Counted from the first letter of the stretch, positions 45,286 to 54,768 are shown. The stretch: DNA of 64,000 nt from Qipengyuania citrea (GCF_024171405.1 NZ_JALJZT010000002.1:1860001-1924000), one strand, 5' to 3'. Numbers and translations are program-made. The notes: generated by a model from the sequence alone, not told the origin.

Positions 45286-48200
45286 TCCGCGGGTTCGACC
45301 CCCGGCTCGGGCGAACCGTCGCCGATGATACCGCGCGTGTCGTCGCCTTCATTATAGGTCAGCAGGCGGCGGCGCATCCACGGCCCCACGCGCTTTTCGA
45401 AGCCATCGGCCAGGCTGAAGCCGGCGGGCACGATCAGCAGCGTCAGCACGGTCGACAGCAGCAGGCCGCCGATCACCACCGTGCCCATTGGCGCGCGCCA
45501 GGCACCATCGCCCGAGCCAAGTACGCCCGACAGCGCGGTCGGGACCATGCCCGCGGTCATCGCGACGGTGGTCATGACAATCGGCTGCGCGCGCTTGTGG
45601 CCCGCATCGATGATCGCGTGAAGCTTGCGCGTCCCCTTGTCCATCTCCTCGATCGCGAAGTCGATCAGCAGGATCGAGTTCTTCGAGACGATGCCCAACA
45701 GCAGCAGGATGCCGATATAGACGGGCATCGATTGCGGCTGGCCGAACAGCCAGACGAGCAGGATGCCGCCCAGCGGTGCGAGCGCGAGACTGGTCATGTT
45801 GACCAGCGGACTCATCAGCCGCTTGTAGAGCAGCACGAGCACCGCGAAGACCAGCAGCACGCCCGAGACGATGGCGATCATCAGGCTGGTAACCAGTTCC
45901 TGCTGCCATTCCTCTTCACCCACTACATCGCGGATTACGCCTTGCGGCAGGTCCTGCAGGACCGGGAGCGCGTCGATCTCGACCTGCGCTTCGCCCTTGA
46001 TCACACCCTGCGCAAGGTCGGCGCCGACGAGTACGCGGCGGTTCTGATTGTAGCGCTGGATAGTCGTCGGACCCGAACCGAAGGAGACATCGGCAACCCG
46101 CGACAGCGGCACCGAGCCGCCATTGGCGGTCTGGACCGGAAGACTCTTGATCGTCTCGAGGTCTTCGCGCGAGCGCTCTGGCAGTTTGACCCGGATCGGG
46201 ATCTGGCGATCCGAGAGCGAGAACTTGGCCGCGTTCTGCTCGATCTCGCCCATCGTCGCGATACGGATGGTCTGGCTGATCGCGACGGTGGTGACACCAA
46301 GCTCGGCGGCGAGGTCTTCGCGCGGTTCGATGATCAGCTCGGGCCGGTTGATATCGGCGCTGATGCGCGGGGCGACAAGCATGTCGATCCCCTTCATCTG
46401 CTCGACCAGCGTAGCGGCGGTCTGGTTGAGCTGTTCGGGATCCGACCCGGCCAGCATCACGGTCATGTCGCGGCCCGAACCGAAGCCCCCCGATTGCGAG
46501 GCGAACCGTACCCGCGCATCGGCAATCTGCGCGAAGGTCGGCGCCAAGGCGCGTTCGAACTCGATCGAGGTGCGTTCGCGATCGGGCTTGAGCGTCACAT
46601 AAAGCGTCGCCTGCCCTTCGCGGACCCGTTCGAGAGCGAGTTCGACTTCGGGCTGCTCATAGAGAATATCGGCGACCTGATCGGTCACCCGCTCGGTGGT
46701 CTCCAGCGTCGTGCCGGGGACCATTTCGATTTCGACACGGCTGTTCTCGTCATCGATGTTCGGCTGGAACTGCGCCGGCACGATACCGAACAGCAGGATC
46801 GTCAGCAGCAGTGCGAAATAGCCGACGCCGAGCATCCACACACGGTGGTCGAGGAAGCGCGCATAGAGATACTGCCATGCCTGCGCCAGGTGGCCGCCCA
46901 AACGGCGGAGGATGAAACCGGTCACGCGGAAGAAGGCGAGCGCTGCGAACAGGCCGATCGCCAGCGCCAAGGCCAACTGGACGACCCCGACAAGCGTGGC
47001 GATGAAGTTTGCAAAGCCGCCCGCGTCGGGATTGCCGCCGGTTATGAGGTCGGTCAGCTCGAGACTCTGGATAAGGTCCGATGCCGTGAACGTGGCCATT
47101 GCAGAAATGCCCAGCGCTGCGAGCACGACGACCAGCAGCGACAGGATATAGAGCCAACGCCTGCGCGGCCCCTCGATATTCTCCCGCGCAGCGTACATCT
47201 TGCCGCGGTCGAGCGACCAGCGCAGCACATTCATGTAGCGGTCCATCATCGGACCTTCGCCATGCGCGGCCTGACCCTTCGCTTTCAGGAAATAGGCCGC
47301 CAGCATCGGCGTGATCATGCGCGCGACCGCAAGCGACATCAGCACTGCGACCACCACGGTGAAACCGAAGTTCTTGAAGAACTGCCCCGAAATTCCGGGC
47401 ATGGCACCGACCGGGAAGAACACGGCGACGATACAGAAGCTGGTTGCAACCACTGGCAGCCCGATCTCGTCGGCTGCATCGATCGACGCCTGATAGGCGG
47501 TCTTGCCCATGCGCATGTGTCTGACGATGTTCTCGATCTCGACGATTGCGTCATCGACCAGCACCCCGGCAACCAGCGCCAGCGCCAGCAGCGAAAGCTG
47601 GTTCAAGTTGAAGCCCAGCAGATCCATGAACCAGAAGGTCGGGATCGCCGACAGCGGGATGGCGACCGCGGAAATCGCGGTTGCGCGCCAGTCGCGCAGG
47701 AAGAAGAACACCACGACCACCGCGAGGATCGCGCCTTCGATCATCGCGGCCATGGCGCTTTCGTACTGGTCTTCGGTGTATTTGACCGTGTTGAACAGCG
47801 GGATGAACTTCACCCCGGGGTTTGCCGCTTCGATCTCGGCGATCTTTTCCAGCGCCTCGTCGAAGACGGTAACGTCGGAAGCACCCTTGGCGCGGCTCAT
47901 CGCGAAATTGACGACTTCCTTGTCGCGCACCTTGCTGATCGAAGTGCGTTCCGAATAGCCGTCGCGGACCGTGGCGACATCGGCGAGCTTGACCGTACGC
48001 CCGCCGCCGAGCTGGATCTGGCGCTGGCTGAGCGCATAGGCATCGTCGCTGTTGCCAAGGACACGGACCGACTGGCGCGTCCCGCCAACCTCCGCCATCC
48101 CGCCAGCAGCATCGACATTGCTCTGGCGGAGCAGCCCATTGATCTGACTGGCGGTGACACCCAGCGCCTGCATTCGCGCAAGGTCGAGGATCACTTCGAT

Positions 48201-48758
48201 CTCGCGATCGACACCGCCGAAGCGGTTGACCTCGGCCATGCCCTCGATGCCGAGCAATTGCTTGGCCACCGAATCGTCGATGAACCAGCTGAGCCCTTCG
48301 ATCGTCATGTCGTCGGCTTCGACCGCGTAAATCGCGAGGAAGCCGCCGGAGATTTCTTCCTTGGTCACACGCGGTTCGAGAATTCCGTCGGGCAGCGATC
48401 CGCGGACCGTGTCGACCGCATTCTTGACCTCGGCCACCGCATCGTTGGGATCGGTACCGATCTCGAATTCGATAAAAGTGTTCGAGCTGCCTTCGCGCGC
48501 GGTCGAATTGATCGAATTGACGCCATTGATCGAACGCACGGCGGATTCGACGCGTTGGGTAATCTGGTTCTCGATCTCGGTCGGCGCGGCGCCGGGCTGC
48601 GAGATCGACACGTTGACCGCGGGGAACTCGATGTCCGGATTGTTGACCACGTCCATCCGGGCGAAGCTGATCAGGCCCGCAAGCAGCAGCGCGGTGAAGG
48701 CGACCAGCGGGATGACCGGGTTGCGTATCGACCAGGCGGAGATGTTGCGGAAGTTCAT
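45282..48758 (-). CDS. RND efflux pump inner-membrane permease, with an insertion
   Basis: This is a proton-driven HAE1/AcrB-type RND transporter. At 1158 residues it is about 100 longer than typical AcrB proteins. The family blocks are intact: the N-terminal helix SIRNPVIPLVAFTALLLAG, the TM4 motif ALVAGVLVDDAIVEIENI with the paired Asp residues, and TM9-12 at 950-1120. The extra length is between TM6 and TM7 (about residues 527-635), where two more hydrophobic segments (LYILSLLVVVLAALGISAMA and VGVVQLALALAIGLFAALAF) precede the normal TM7. It is followed by a coupled DUF445 gene and preceded by its adaptor. No outer-membrane channel gene is present here. The substrate is unknown. Confidence 0.93.
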   Translation of the reverse strand: MNFRNISAWSIRNPVIPLVAFTALLLAGLISFARMDVVNNPDIEFPAVNVSISQPGAAPTEIENQITQRVESAVRSINGVNSINSTAREGSSNTFIEFEIGTDPNDAVAEVKNAVDTVRGSLPDGILEPRVTKEEISGGFLAIYAVEADDMTIEGLSWFIDDSVAKQLLGIEGMAEVNRFGGVDREIEVILDLARMQALGVTASQINGLLRQSNVDAAGGMAEVGGTRQSVRVLGNSDDAYALSQRQIQLGGGRTVKLADVATVRDGYSERTSISKVRDKEVVNFAMSRAKGASDVTVFDEALEKIAEIEAANPGVKFIPLFNTVKYTEDQYESAMAAMIEGAILAVVVVFFFLRDWRATAISAVAIPLSAIPTFWFMDLLGFNLNQLSLLALALVAGVLVDDAIVEIENIVRHMRMGKTAYQASIDAADEIGLPVVATSFCIVAVFFPVGAMPGISGQFFKNFGFTVVVAVLMSLAVARMITPMLAAYFLKAKGQAAHGEGPMMDRYMNVLRWSLDRGKMYAARENIEGPRRRWLYILSLLVVVLAALGISAMATFTASDLIQSLELTDLITGGNPDAGGFANFIATLVGVVQLALALAIGLFAALAFFRVTGFILRRLGGHLAQAWQYLYARFLDHRVWMLGVGYFALLLTILLFGIVPAQFQPNIDDENSRVEIEMVPGTTLETTERVTDQVADILYEQPEVELALERVREGQATLYVTLKPDRERTSIEFERALAPTFAQIADARVRFASQSGGFGSGRDMTVMLAGSDPEQLNQTAATLVEQMKGIDMLVAPRISADINRPELIIEPREDLAAELGVTTVAISQTIRIATMGEIEQNAAKFSLSDRQIPIRVKLPERSREDLETIKSLPVQTANGGSVPLSRVADVSFGSGPTTIQRYNQNRRVLVGADLAQGVIKGEAQVEIDALPVLQDLPQGVIRDVVGEEEWQQELVTSLMIAIVSGVLLVFAVLVLLYKRLMSPLVNMTSLALAPLGGILLVWLFGQPQSMPVYIGILLLLGIVSKNSILLIDFAIEEMDKGTRKLHAIIDAGHKRAQPIVMTTVAMTAGMVPTALSGVLGSGDGAWRAPMGTVVIGGLLLSTVLTLLIVPAGFSLADGFEKRVGPWMRRRLLTYNEGDDTRGIIGDGSPEPGVEPAE

Positions 48759-48772
48759 CGAGTTACCCCTGC

Positions 48773-49975
48773 TTAGTCGGCTTCGGCCATTTGCGTCTTG
48801 ACCGTCTCACCCTCGGTGAGGAAGCCGCCGGCGCGCAGTACGACGCGCTCCGAACCGGTCAGGCCCTCGGCGATGACGATACCCTGCGAGGTGACCGTGC
48901 CCGTGACAACCGGTCGCCGTTCGGCCTTGTCTTCGCCGTTGACGATCAGGACATAGGCGCCTTCACGATCCGACAGCACCGCGCTTTCGGGCAGGATCGG
49001 GGCAACGACCGTGCCGCTGGCGATGGTCGCGGTGGCGAAACCGCCCGGACGCAGGCCCTCGGCGTAGGAGAGCGCGATACGCGCCGTGCCCTGACGGTCC
49101 TGCTCGTCGATGGTCGGCGAGATTTGCCAGACCTGCCCGGTAAAGAGCTTGTCGGTGCCGACGGGACGAATCTTTGCACTGGTTCCGACCGAAATCGAAC
49201 TCAGCGAATCCTCATTGAGGCGCGCGAGCAGTTCCATCTCGCCGCCGCGGGCAATGCGGAACAGCGCCGGCGACCCTGCGCTGACCGTCTGGCCGGGCTC
49301 GACATTGCGCTCGAGCACATAACCCGATGCCGGGGCGAGGATATTGAGGCGGGCGTTGCGTGCGCGCAATTCGCCAAGCTGGGCCTGCGCCACGCGGACG
49401 CGGGCGACGGCGGCATCGCGGGTCGCGGTCAGGCGATCGACATCGGCAGTGGAGACAAAGCCGCGCTCGACTAGCTGCAGCGCGCGATCGAGATTGGCCT
49501 GCGCCAGATCGGCATCGGCCTGGGCGACCTGAATCTGCGCGCCGGCGCTCTGGACCTGCTGCGACTGGACCGACTGGTCGATGCTCGCCAGCACCTGGCC
49601 CTGGCGCACCCAGTCGCCCGCATCGACCGGAACCGAAACGACGCGGCCGCCTTCGCCGACAACGCCGACGGGCATTTCGCGGCGCGCGGACAACGTGCCG
49701 GTGGCGGTGATCTGTCCCTCGACCGTGGTCCGGCCGGGGGTGATGACAGTGACAGTCGGCGCCTGGGCGTTTTCGTCACCCGCGGGCGTGGCCGTGCCAT
49801 TGCTGCGCATGACGAAGAAAGCGGCGATGGCGAGACCTAGCACGAGAAGGCCGGCGATGATCAGCACCTTGCGGCGGTCCGAGCGGCGCTTGGACTCGTA
49901 CTCCTCCGCGTCGGGGTCGAAACCGACCGCGATCGGATCGCCCTTTTCGGCCGTCACTCTAGTCTCGTAATTCAT
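48773..49975 (-). CDS. RND efflux periplasmic adaptor (membrane fusion protein)
   Basis: This 400-residue adaptor joins the RND permease to an outer-membrane channel. It has an N-terminal membrane helix near 33-55 (RRKVLIIAGLLVLGLAIAAF), a barrel-sandwich hybrid split by a coiled hairpin (about 125-215, rich in QAQIQVAQADADLAQANLDR), and a beta-barrel with the family pattern GYVLERNVEPGQTVSAGSPA. The order adaptor-permease is typical. It is the first gene of the three-gene RND-DUF445 operon; the 250 bases upstream contain a hairpin belonging to the neighbouring gene and no other gene. Confidence 0.92.
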   Translation of the reverse strand: MNYETRVTAEKGDPIAVGFDPDAEEYESKRRSDRRKVLIIAGLLVLGLAIAAFFVMRSNGTATPAGDENAQAPTVTVITPGRTTVEGQITATGTLSARREMPVGVVGEGGRVVSVPVDAGDWVRQGQVLASIDQSVQSQQVQSAGAQIQVAQADADLAQANLDRALQLVERGFVSTADVDRLTATRDAAVARVRVAQAQLGELRARNARLNILAPASGYVLERNVEPGQTVSAGSPALFRIARGGEMELLARLNEDSLSSISVGTSAKIRPVGTDKLFTGQVWQISPTIDEQDRQGTARIALSYAEGLRPGGFATATIASGTVVAPILPESAVLSDREGAYVLIVNGEDKAERRPVVTGTVTSQGIVIAEGLTGSERVVLRAGGFLTEGETVKTQMAEAD

Positions 49976-50164
49976 GTCGTACCCTGCCCCAGATGCGCTG
50001 CGAACAAGCAGTGTGTTACATTGCTATATCACTTAGCGCAAGAATTTCGAACTGAGGCGATAGACCGCGGCCCGCGTTAGGGCAATTGAGGGTTCGACCG
50101 GGAGCACCCACCGGTGGACGAATGTCGCCCTGACACCACAGCCCGTATGGTGGCCGGAACCCGG

Positions 50165-50201
50165 ACAAACGAAGGGCGGAGCGTCCTGCGACGCCCCGCC
50201 C
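50165..50201 (-). terminator. Intrinsic terminator after the GlsB-type gene
   Basis: On the minus strand, GGGCGGGGCGTC (50201-50190) pairs with GACGCTCCGCCC (50085-50074 plus 100, that is 50185-50174) across GCAG with one mismatch, and is followed by TTCGTTTG. It lies 24 bases after the stop of the small GlsB-type gene. The tail is only moderately U-rich. Confidence 0.65.
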
Positions 50202-50224
50202 AACGAAATCAGATGTTCGGTCGC

Positions 50225-50488
50225 TTAGCGAACGCGGCCGCGCTGGACCATGTTGGCGATACCGAGCAGCACGATGGCGCCAAGCAGCGACATCAGCAGA
50301 CCCGGGACGCTGAATTCGGTCAGCGTCGAGCCGACGCCGATCAGCGAACCGATGAACTTGCCGATGAACGAGCCGACGATACCGACAATGATATTCCAGA
50401 AGATGCCCATCGAGGCATCGCGGTTCATGACCAGGCTGGCGAGCCAGCCGATGATCCCGCCGACGATAATAGCGATAATCCAAGCCAT
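50225..50488 (-). CDS. GlsB/YeaQ/YmgE family membrane protein
   Basis: This is an 87-residue protein with three hydrophobic helices. It has the glycine-rich family pattern MAWIIAIIVGGIIGWLASLV, then MGIFWNIIVGIVGSFIGKFI and LLGAIVLLGIANMV. Members of this family are small stress-related inner-membrane proteins (transglycosylase-associated family). The role is not established. It ends before a terminator and is followed, 250 bases on, by the RND adaptor start, so it is probably an independent unit. Confidence 0.9.
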   Translation of the reverse strand: MAWIIAIIVGGIIGWLASLVMNRDASMGIFWNIIVGIVGSFIGKFIGSLIGVGSTLTEFSVPGLLMSLLGAIVLLGIANMVQRGRVR

Positions 50489-50626
50489 TCTAATTCCTCC
50501 TGCTTTACTCTCACATTGCGTCTTCTAACGGACCAGTGCGACGAGCGGTTCCCCGAAATTGCTGTCGAGGATGAACTTGGAGCGTAAGGCTTGTCAAATT
50601 GTTGCCCCGCCGCGGCGGGGAGAGGA

Positions 50627-50926
50627 TCAGTATTTGAGCTGGCGTTCGTAGAGGTCGCGATAGTGCTGGATACGCGTGACGCGCAGGCCCTGCATGCCCG
50701 AGCGGTCGACCGCGCGCTGCCACGAGGCGAACTCCTCGAGGCTCAGCGAATAGCGCTCGAGCACTTCGTCGATCGTCAGCAGACCGCCATTGACCGCCGC
50801 CACGACCTCGGCCTTGCGGCGAACCACCCAGCGCTTCGTTTTGGGCGAAGGCAGGTCGTCAATGGTCAGCGGCTCCCCGAGGGGGCCGATCACCTGTGCA
50901 GGGCGGATATCCTGGTTTTCGATCAT
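50627..50926 (-). CDS. sciP: CtrA inhibitor SciP (DUF1153)
   Basis: SciP binds the master cell-cycle regulator CtrA and blocks transcription from CtrA promoters in alphaproteobacteria; this is known from Caulobacter. The 99-residue protein matches along its length: GPLGEPLTIDDLPSPKTKRW, then VVRRKAEVVAAVNGGLLTID, the helix-turn-helix LERYSLSLEEFASWQRAVDR, and GLRVTRIQHYRDLYE. Its ATG overlaps the stop of an upstream small gene by 4 bases, so the two are translationally coupled. A CtrA-like near-match lies upstream (see findings). It follows the SciP naming in related species. Confidence 0.93.
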   Translation of the reverse strand: MIENQDIRPAQVIGPLGEPLTIDDLPSPKTKRWVVRRKAEVVAAVNGGLLTIDEVLERYSLSLEEFASWQRAVDRSGMQGLRVTRIQHYRDLYERQLKY

Positions 50927-51216
50927 TCTTTCTCTCTATCGCCATGCACCGCGTCGTTTGCGGCGTCGCCACGACTTAAACGCGCGGCTTTGCCATCGCT
51001 TAAAGCAGCATGGTTAACGATCCGTTTACTTTCGTCGCTGTTTTCCCGGCGCGCTTCGCCAAAGGCGTTGAAGCCGCCATCGACCTTGCCGAGTTCGTCT
51101 CGCATATCGCGAGTCGCGGCGAGCTTGGCGACCAGATCGGTCCAGCGAAACTGGTGCAGATCCGTGCTTTCACGCTGTTGGTGAACGGGTTTTTCGTTGG
51201 TGCGGCCCTCGAACAT
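50923..51216 (-). CDS. Small protein of unknown function coupled to sciP
   Basis: This 97-residue frame has a helical, charged composition (TDLHQFRWTDLVAKLAATRD, MRDELGKVDGGFNAFGEARR, NSDESKRIVNHAALSDG) and no signal peptide or membrane helix. Its TGA overlaps the sciP ATG by 4 bases, which is the main evidence that it is real. On the opposite strand a 76-residue frame (51010-51240) overlaps it and looks random. I do not know a family name. Position suggests a partner or regulator in the CtrA pathway, but that is inference. The start could be later than the first ATG. Confidence 0.62.
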   Translation of the reverse strand: MFEGRTNEKPVHQQRESTDLHQFRWTDLVAKLAATRDMRDELGKVDGGFNAFGEARRENSDESKRIVNHAALSDGKAARLSRGDAANDAVHGDREKE

Positions 51217-51309
51217 GAGCTTGTGGATAACGGCCCATAGTAAACGTTCGGTGAAACATCGCCTGCGGCCCCTGCGCCGGGCTACTGGTGGCCAGCCCCC
51301 AAGGCGTGT

Positions 51310-52476
51310 ATGGGGCGCGCCATGCTTGCTACCGAAACCCTATCGCCGGAACAGGCTGCCGCATTGTTCGACCTGCCGCGACCGGCAGCCGAATGCCGCA
51401 TCGTCGTCGCCATGTCGGGCGGCGTCGACAGCTCGGTCGTCGCCGCGCTGGCTGCACGCACGGGCGCCGAAGTGATCGGCATCACGCTGCAGCTCTATGA
51501 TTATGGCGCCGCCACCGGACGCAAGGGCGCATGCTGCGCCGGCGACGATATCCAGGATGCGCGCGCGGTCGCCGAACGGCTGGGCATCGCGCATTACGTT
51601 CACGACCATGAAAGCGCGTTTCGCGAGGAAGTGGTCGAAACCTTTGCCGACGATTACCTCGCCGGGCGCACGCCGGTGCCCTGCATCCGCTGCAACATGG
51701 GTCCCAAGTTCACCGATCTGCTGGACATGGCGCGCGAGCTGGGCGCGGATTGCCTTGCCACCGGCCATTATGTCCGCCGCGTCGAAGGGCCTGCGGGCGC
51801 GGAACTGCACCGCGCCGCCGACCCCGCGCGCGACCAGTCCTATTTCCTCTACGCCACGACCGAGGACCAACTCGACTTCCTGCGCTTCCCGCTGGGGGGC
51901 ATGCCCAAGGCCGATGTCCGCGTGCTTGCCGAAGGCGCGGGACTGCGCAATGCCGCCAAGCCCGACAGCCAGGACATCTGCTTCGTGCCCGATGGCGATT
52001 ACGCAGGCATCGTACGCAAGCTCCGCCCCGAAGGCGCGCGGCCCGGGGCCATCGTCCATGCGGCGACCGGCGAAACGCTCGGCGAGCACAAGGGCGTGAT
52101 CCACTTCACCGTGGGCCAGCGCCGCGGCCTCGATATCGGCGGGCAGCCCGAACCGCTCTATGTCGTAGGCATCGATGCCGACGGCGCGCGCGTACTGGTG
52201 GGGCCCAAGCGGATGCTCGCCGTTTCCGCCGCAACGATCATCGAGACGAACCGTATCGGCCCGCTGCCCGACGTACCGCTTTCGGCCAAGGTCCGCAGCC
52301 TTGCGAAGCCGGTGCCGATCACGCTCGAGGGGCCGCTTGGCGAGGGCGCAACGACCACGATCCGCTTCGCTGCGCCAGAGTTCGGCGTCGCGCCAGGACA
52401 GGCGGCGGTCATCTATGCCGGCGAACGGGTCGTCGGCGGCGGCTGGATCGAAGCGACCGAGCGGGTAGCCGCCTAG
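51310..52476 (+). CDS. mnmA: tRNA-specific 2-thiouridylase
   Basis: MnmA adds sulfur to U34 of tRNA-Lys, Glu and Gln, taking it from a sulfur-relay protein. The 388-residue protein has the P-loop [13 protein letters not shown] near 36-48, the first catalytic cysteine in [12 protein letters not shown], and the second in [12 protein letters not shown], followed by the C-terminal tRNA-binding barrel. All are in normal order. An ATG four codons later (51322) is an alternative start. Its stop overlaps the convergent small membrane gene by 4 bases. Confidence 0.95.
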   Translation: MGRAMLATETLSPEQAAALFDLPRPAAECRIVVAMSGGVDSSVVAALAARTGAEVIGITLQLYDYGAATGRKGACCAGDDIQDARAVAERLGIAHYVHDHESAFREEVVETFADDYLAGRTPVPCIRCNMGPKFTDLLDMARELGADCLATGHYVRRVEGPAGAELHRAADPARDQSYFLYATTEDQLDFLRFPLGGMPKADVRVLAEGAGLRNAAKPDSQDICFVPDGDYAGIVRKLRPEGARPGAIVHAATGETLGEHKGVIHFTVGQRRGLDIGGQPEPLYVVGIDADGARVLVGPKRMLAVSAATIIETNRIGPLPDVPLSAKVRSLAKPVPITLEGPLGEGATTTIRFAAPEFGVAPGQAAVIYAGERVVGGGWIEATERVAA

Positions 52477-52817
52477 CCTTCCCACTCCTGCAGCACGCAG
52501 CCATAGCCTTCGCGAAAGCTGGCGGTGTCAGACGCGACGAAGGGGATCGAGGCGGTTACGCTTTTCGCCGCCACATTCTCGCTGAGCGAAATAAGCTCCA
52601 TCCCTTCCAGCTTGTCCTTGGCGCAATCGTCGAGGCTACGCCCGGCGACGAAGCGACAGGAACAGCCGACCCGCGCTGCATAGGCGGAGCCGACGCCGCC
52701 GGTTTTGCGCAGGCCATCGCCCCAGGCGAACCAGGCGACGCCGAGCAGGATGGCGACCAGCGGGATCAGCCACAACCAGCGGCGCGAAAAGCGGGAGCGT
52801 GTTTTGGCCGTTGCCAA
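52473..52817 (-). CDS. Small single-pass membrane protein of unknown function
   Basis: This is a 114-residue protein with an N-terminal basic segment and one hydrophobic helix (about 13-32, [20 protein letters not shown]). A cysteine-rich outer part follows ([20 protein letters not shown], then [10 protein letters not shown]), with four cysteines in total that could form two disulfides in the periplasm. The function is unknown. It is divergent from the serine hydrolase gene by 29 bases, a short gap that implies shared control; a link to the hydrolase is inference. Confidence 0.75.
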   Translation of the reverse strand: MATAKTRSRFSRRWLWLIPLVAILLGVAWFAWGDGLRKTGGVGSAYAARVGCSCRFVAGRSLDDCAKDKLEGMELISLSENVAAKSVTASIPFVASDTASFREGYGCVLQEWEG

Positions 52818-52846
52818 GCGGGATTCCTTCGTGCGAGTGACGCCGC

Positions 52847-53974
52847 ATGATCATGCGGCCCGCCTCCCTTATCGCGCTTGCCCTCGCCACCTCAAGCCTT
52901 GCGTCCTGCGGCTCCCCCGGTCCGGCGGAGGAGCCTCCGCTGAGCGAGGAAGCGCTCGCCGCGGTAACCGAGGACCCGGGCGCGCCTACCCGGGCACTGG
53001 CGCGCGCAGCAGACGAATTGTTCATGCTCGACGGGCTGGGCGAGACCCGCGCGCTAGTGGTCTATCACGGCGGCGCATTGGCGGTGGAACGCTATGCCCC
53101 CGGCTATGACAAGGACACGCGCTTCGTCAGCTGGTCGATGGCCAAGACGGTTACTGCGGTGATGATCGGCATGCTGGTCGCCGACGGACAATTGCGGCTC
53201 GACGCGCCCGCCCCCGTGCCGCGCTGGGAGCGGACGGGCGATCCGCGCGCCGAGATCACGCTGCGCCACCTGCTACAGATGCGCAGCGGGCTCGAACATT
53301 CCGAAGCGAGCGACCCGCCCTATGAAAGCGGCGAGGTCCGCATGCTTTTCCTCGACGGGCGCGACGACATGGCCGATTACGCCACCGCGCAGCCGCTCGA
53401 GGCGGAGCCGGGCGCGCAGTTCGAATATTCCTCCAACACCACCGTGATCCTCGCCGATATTGCCGCGCGCGCGCTGACCGACAGCAGGGATCCCGATGTC
53501 CGGCGCAAGGCGGTGGCAGATTATCTCGATGCGCGCCTGTTCGCGCCGCTCGGGATGACCTCGGTGGTGCCCGAATTCGACCGCGCAGGCACATTGATCG
53601 GCGGGAGCCTGATCCACGCCACCGCGCGCGACTGGGCAAAGCTCGGCGAATTGCTGCGCAACAAGGGCTCCTATCGCGGCGAACAGTTGGTTCCGCGCGC
53701 ATGGGTCGAAGAGATGGTCGAACCCAGCCCCCAGAGCCCGCATTACGGACTGCAGACCTGGCTCAACCGCCCCACGGGGGAAGACCAGCACCCGCTGTTT
53801 CCCGACCGGGCACCCGAGAGCGCGTTCTCGATGATCGGACACATGGGCCAATATGTCTTCGTCTCGCCGACACAGAAGCTGACCGTGGTCCGGCTGGGCC
53901 ATTCCAATGCCGACGAACGCCGCGCCATGCTCCAGCAACTGGCCGACGTGGTCGAGCTTTACCCCGAAACCTAG
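52847..53974 (+). CDS. Lipid-anchored serine hydrolase (class C beta-lactamase family)
   Basis: This is a 375-residue serine hydrolase of the beta-lactamase/PBP4-type fold. The signal peptide ends in a lipobox (LASC), so it is probably lipid-anchored. The active site has SxxK in SWSMAKTVTAVMIG (nucleophile near 95), YSSN as the YxN motif (about 197-199) and a third element near HMGQYVF in place of KTG. This pattern is that of class C-like esterases or peptidases rather than true beta-lactamases. The substrate is unknown. It is divergent from a small cysteine-rich membrane protein, and convergent with phzF. Confidence 0.88.
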   Translation: MIMRPASLIALALATSSLASCGSPGPAEEPPLSEEALAAVTEDPGAPTRALARAADELFMLDGLGETRALVVYHGGALAVERYAPGYDKDTRFVSWSMAKTVTAVMIGMLVADGQLRLDAPAPVPRWERTGDPRAEITLRHLLQMRSGLEHSEASDPPYESGEVRMLFLDGRDDMADYATAQPLEAEPGAQFEYSSNTTVILADIAARALTDSRDPDVRRKAVADYLDARLFAPLGMTSVVPEFDRAGTLIGGSLIHATARDWAKLGELLRNKGSYRGEQLVPRAWVEEMVEPSPQSPHYGLQTWLNRPTGEDQHPLFPDRAPESAFSMIGHMGQYVFVSPTQKLTVVRLGHSNADERRAMLQQLADVVELYPET

Positions 53975-54768
53975 GGCAGGAAGAACCGGCCCTCGACCAC
54001 CGTCACGCAGTGGCCCGACAAGACCGCTCGCTCGCCATCGCGGCGGCAAATCGCCTGCCCGCCGCGCCGCGACGCCTGGCAGGCGGTGAAGCTGCCGCGT
54101 CCGAGCCGCTCGGTCCAGAAATGCGTCAGCACGGCATGAGCCGAGCCGGTGAAGCTGTCTTCATCGACGCTCGCGCCGGGCACGAACACGCGGCTGACCA
54201 CATCGGTATCGCTGCCGGGTGCGGTGCAGATGTACTGGTCGTTCCCTAGCGCCCCCAGCGCGCGCAGATCGGGATCGAGCGCACGCACAGCATCCTCGCT
54301 GGCGAACAGATAGACCCCGTAGCCATCGGGATGGAGCCAGACCTCCTGCGGCTGCGCACCGAGCAGTTGGACCGCTTCGACCCACTCGCCCCGCTCGGTC
54401 CGGATCAGCGGCAAAGCAAGCTCGTACCCCGCCCCAGCCCGCGCCACTTCGAGCGTGCCTGCCCGCCGCGTGCGAAAACGCACCCGCTCGCCGCCATCGC
54501 GCGCCAGCAGCACATGGCCACTGGCGAGCGTTGCGTGGCCGCATAACCTTACTTCCTCGGCCGGCGTGAACCAGCGCAGCTCCCAGTCGGCTTCGCCGCT
54601 GGCATCGCGAACGCAGAAGGCGGTTTCGGCGAAATTGTTTTCGGCCGCGATCGCGAGCAGCAGATCGTCTTCGAACCAGTCGTCGAGCGGCATCACCGCG
54701 GCCTGGTTGCCGCCGAAAGCGCGGTCGGTGAAGGCATCGACATGCCAATAGGGCAGCGCGCGGCTCAT
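53971..54768 (-). CDS. PhzF-family isomerase-like protein
   Basis: This is a PhzF/diaminopimelate-epimerase-fold protein of 265 residues. It has the family start WHVDAFTDRAFGGNQAAVMP, the second motif NNFAETAFC with its catalytic glutamate, LCGHATLASGHVL and the C-terminal DEDSFTGSAHAVLTHFW. The catalytic residues are in place. There are no phenazine genes here, so the substrate is unknown. It overlaps the CDF gene by 4 bases and the convergent serine hydrolase stop by 4 bases. It is the last gene of a pdxH-CDF-phzF operon. Confidence 0.9.
   Translation of the reverse strand: MSRALPYWHVDAFTDRAFGGNQAAVMPLDDWFEDDLLLAIAAENNFAETAFCVRDASGEADWELRWFTPAEEVRLCGHATLASGHVLLARDGGERVRFRTRRAGTLEVARAGAGYELALPLIRTERGEWVEAVQLLGAQPQEVWLHPDGYGVYLFASEDAVRALDPDLRALGALGNDQYICTAPGSDTDVVSRVFVPGASVDEDSFTGSAHAVLTHFWTERLGRGSFTACQASRRGGQAICRRDGERAVLSGHCVTVVEGRFFLP

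Noticed and set aside
45174..48776. A 1200-residue open frame opposite the RND permease
   Set aside because: The translation is a charged, repeat-like sequence dominated by D, R, H and Q and mirrors the codon pattern of the permease. The permease is intact with all motifs.
51010..51240. A 76-residue plus-strand frame between sciP and mnmA
   Set aside because: It is antisense to the frame that overlaps the sciP start codon, which has better coding character and coupling.
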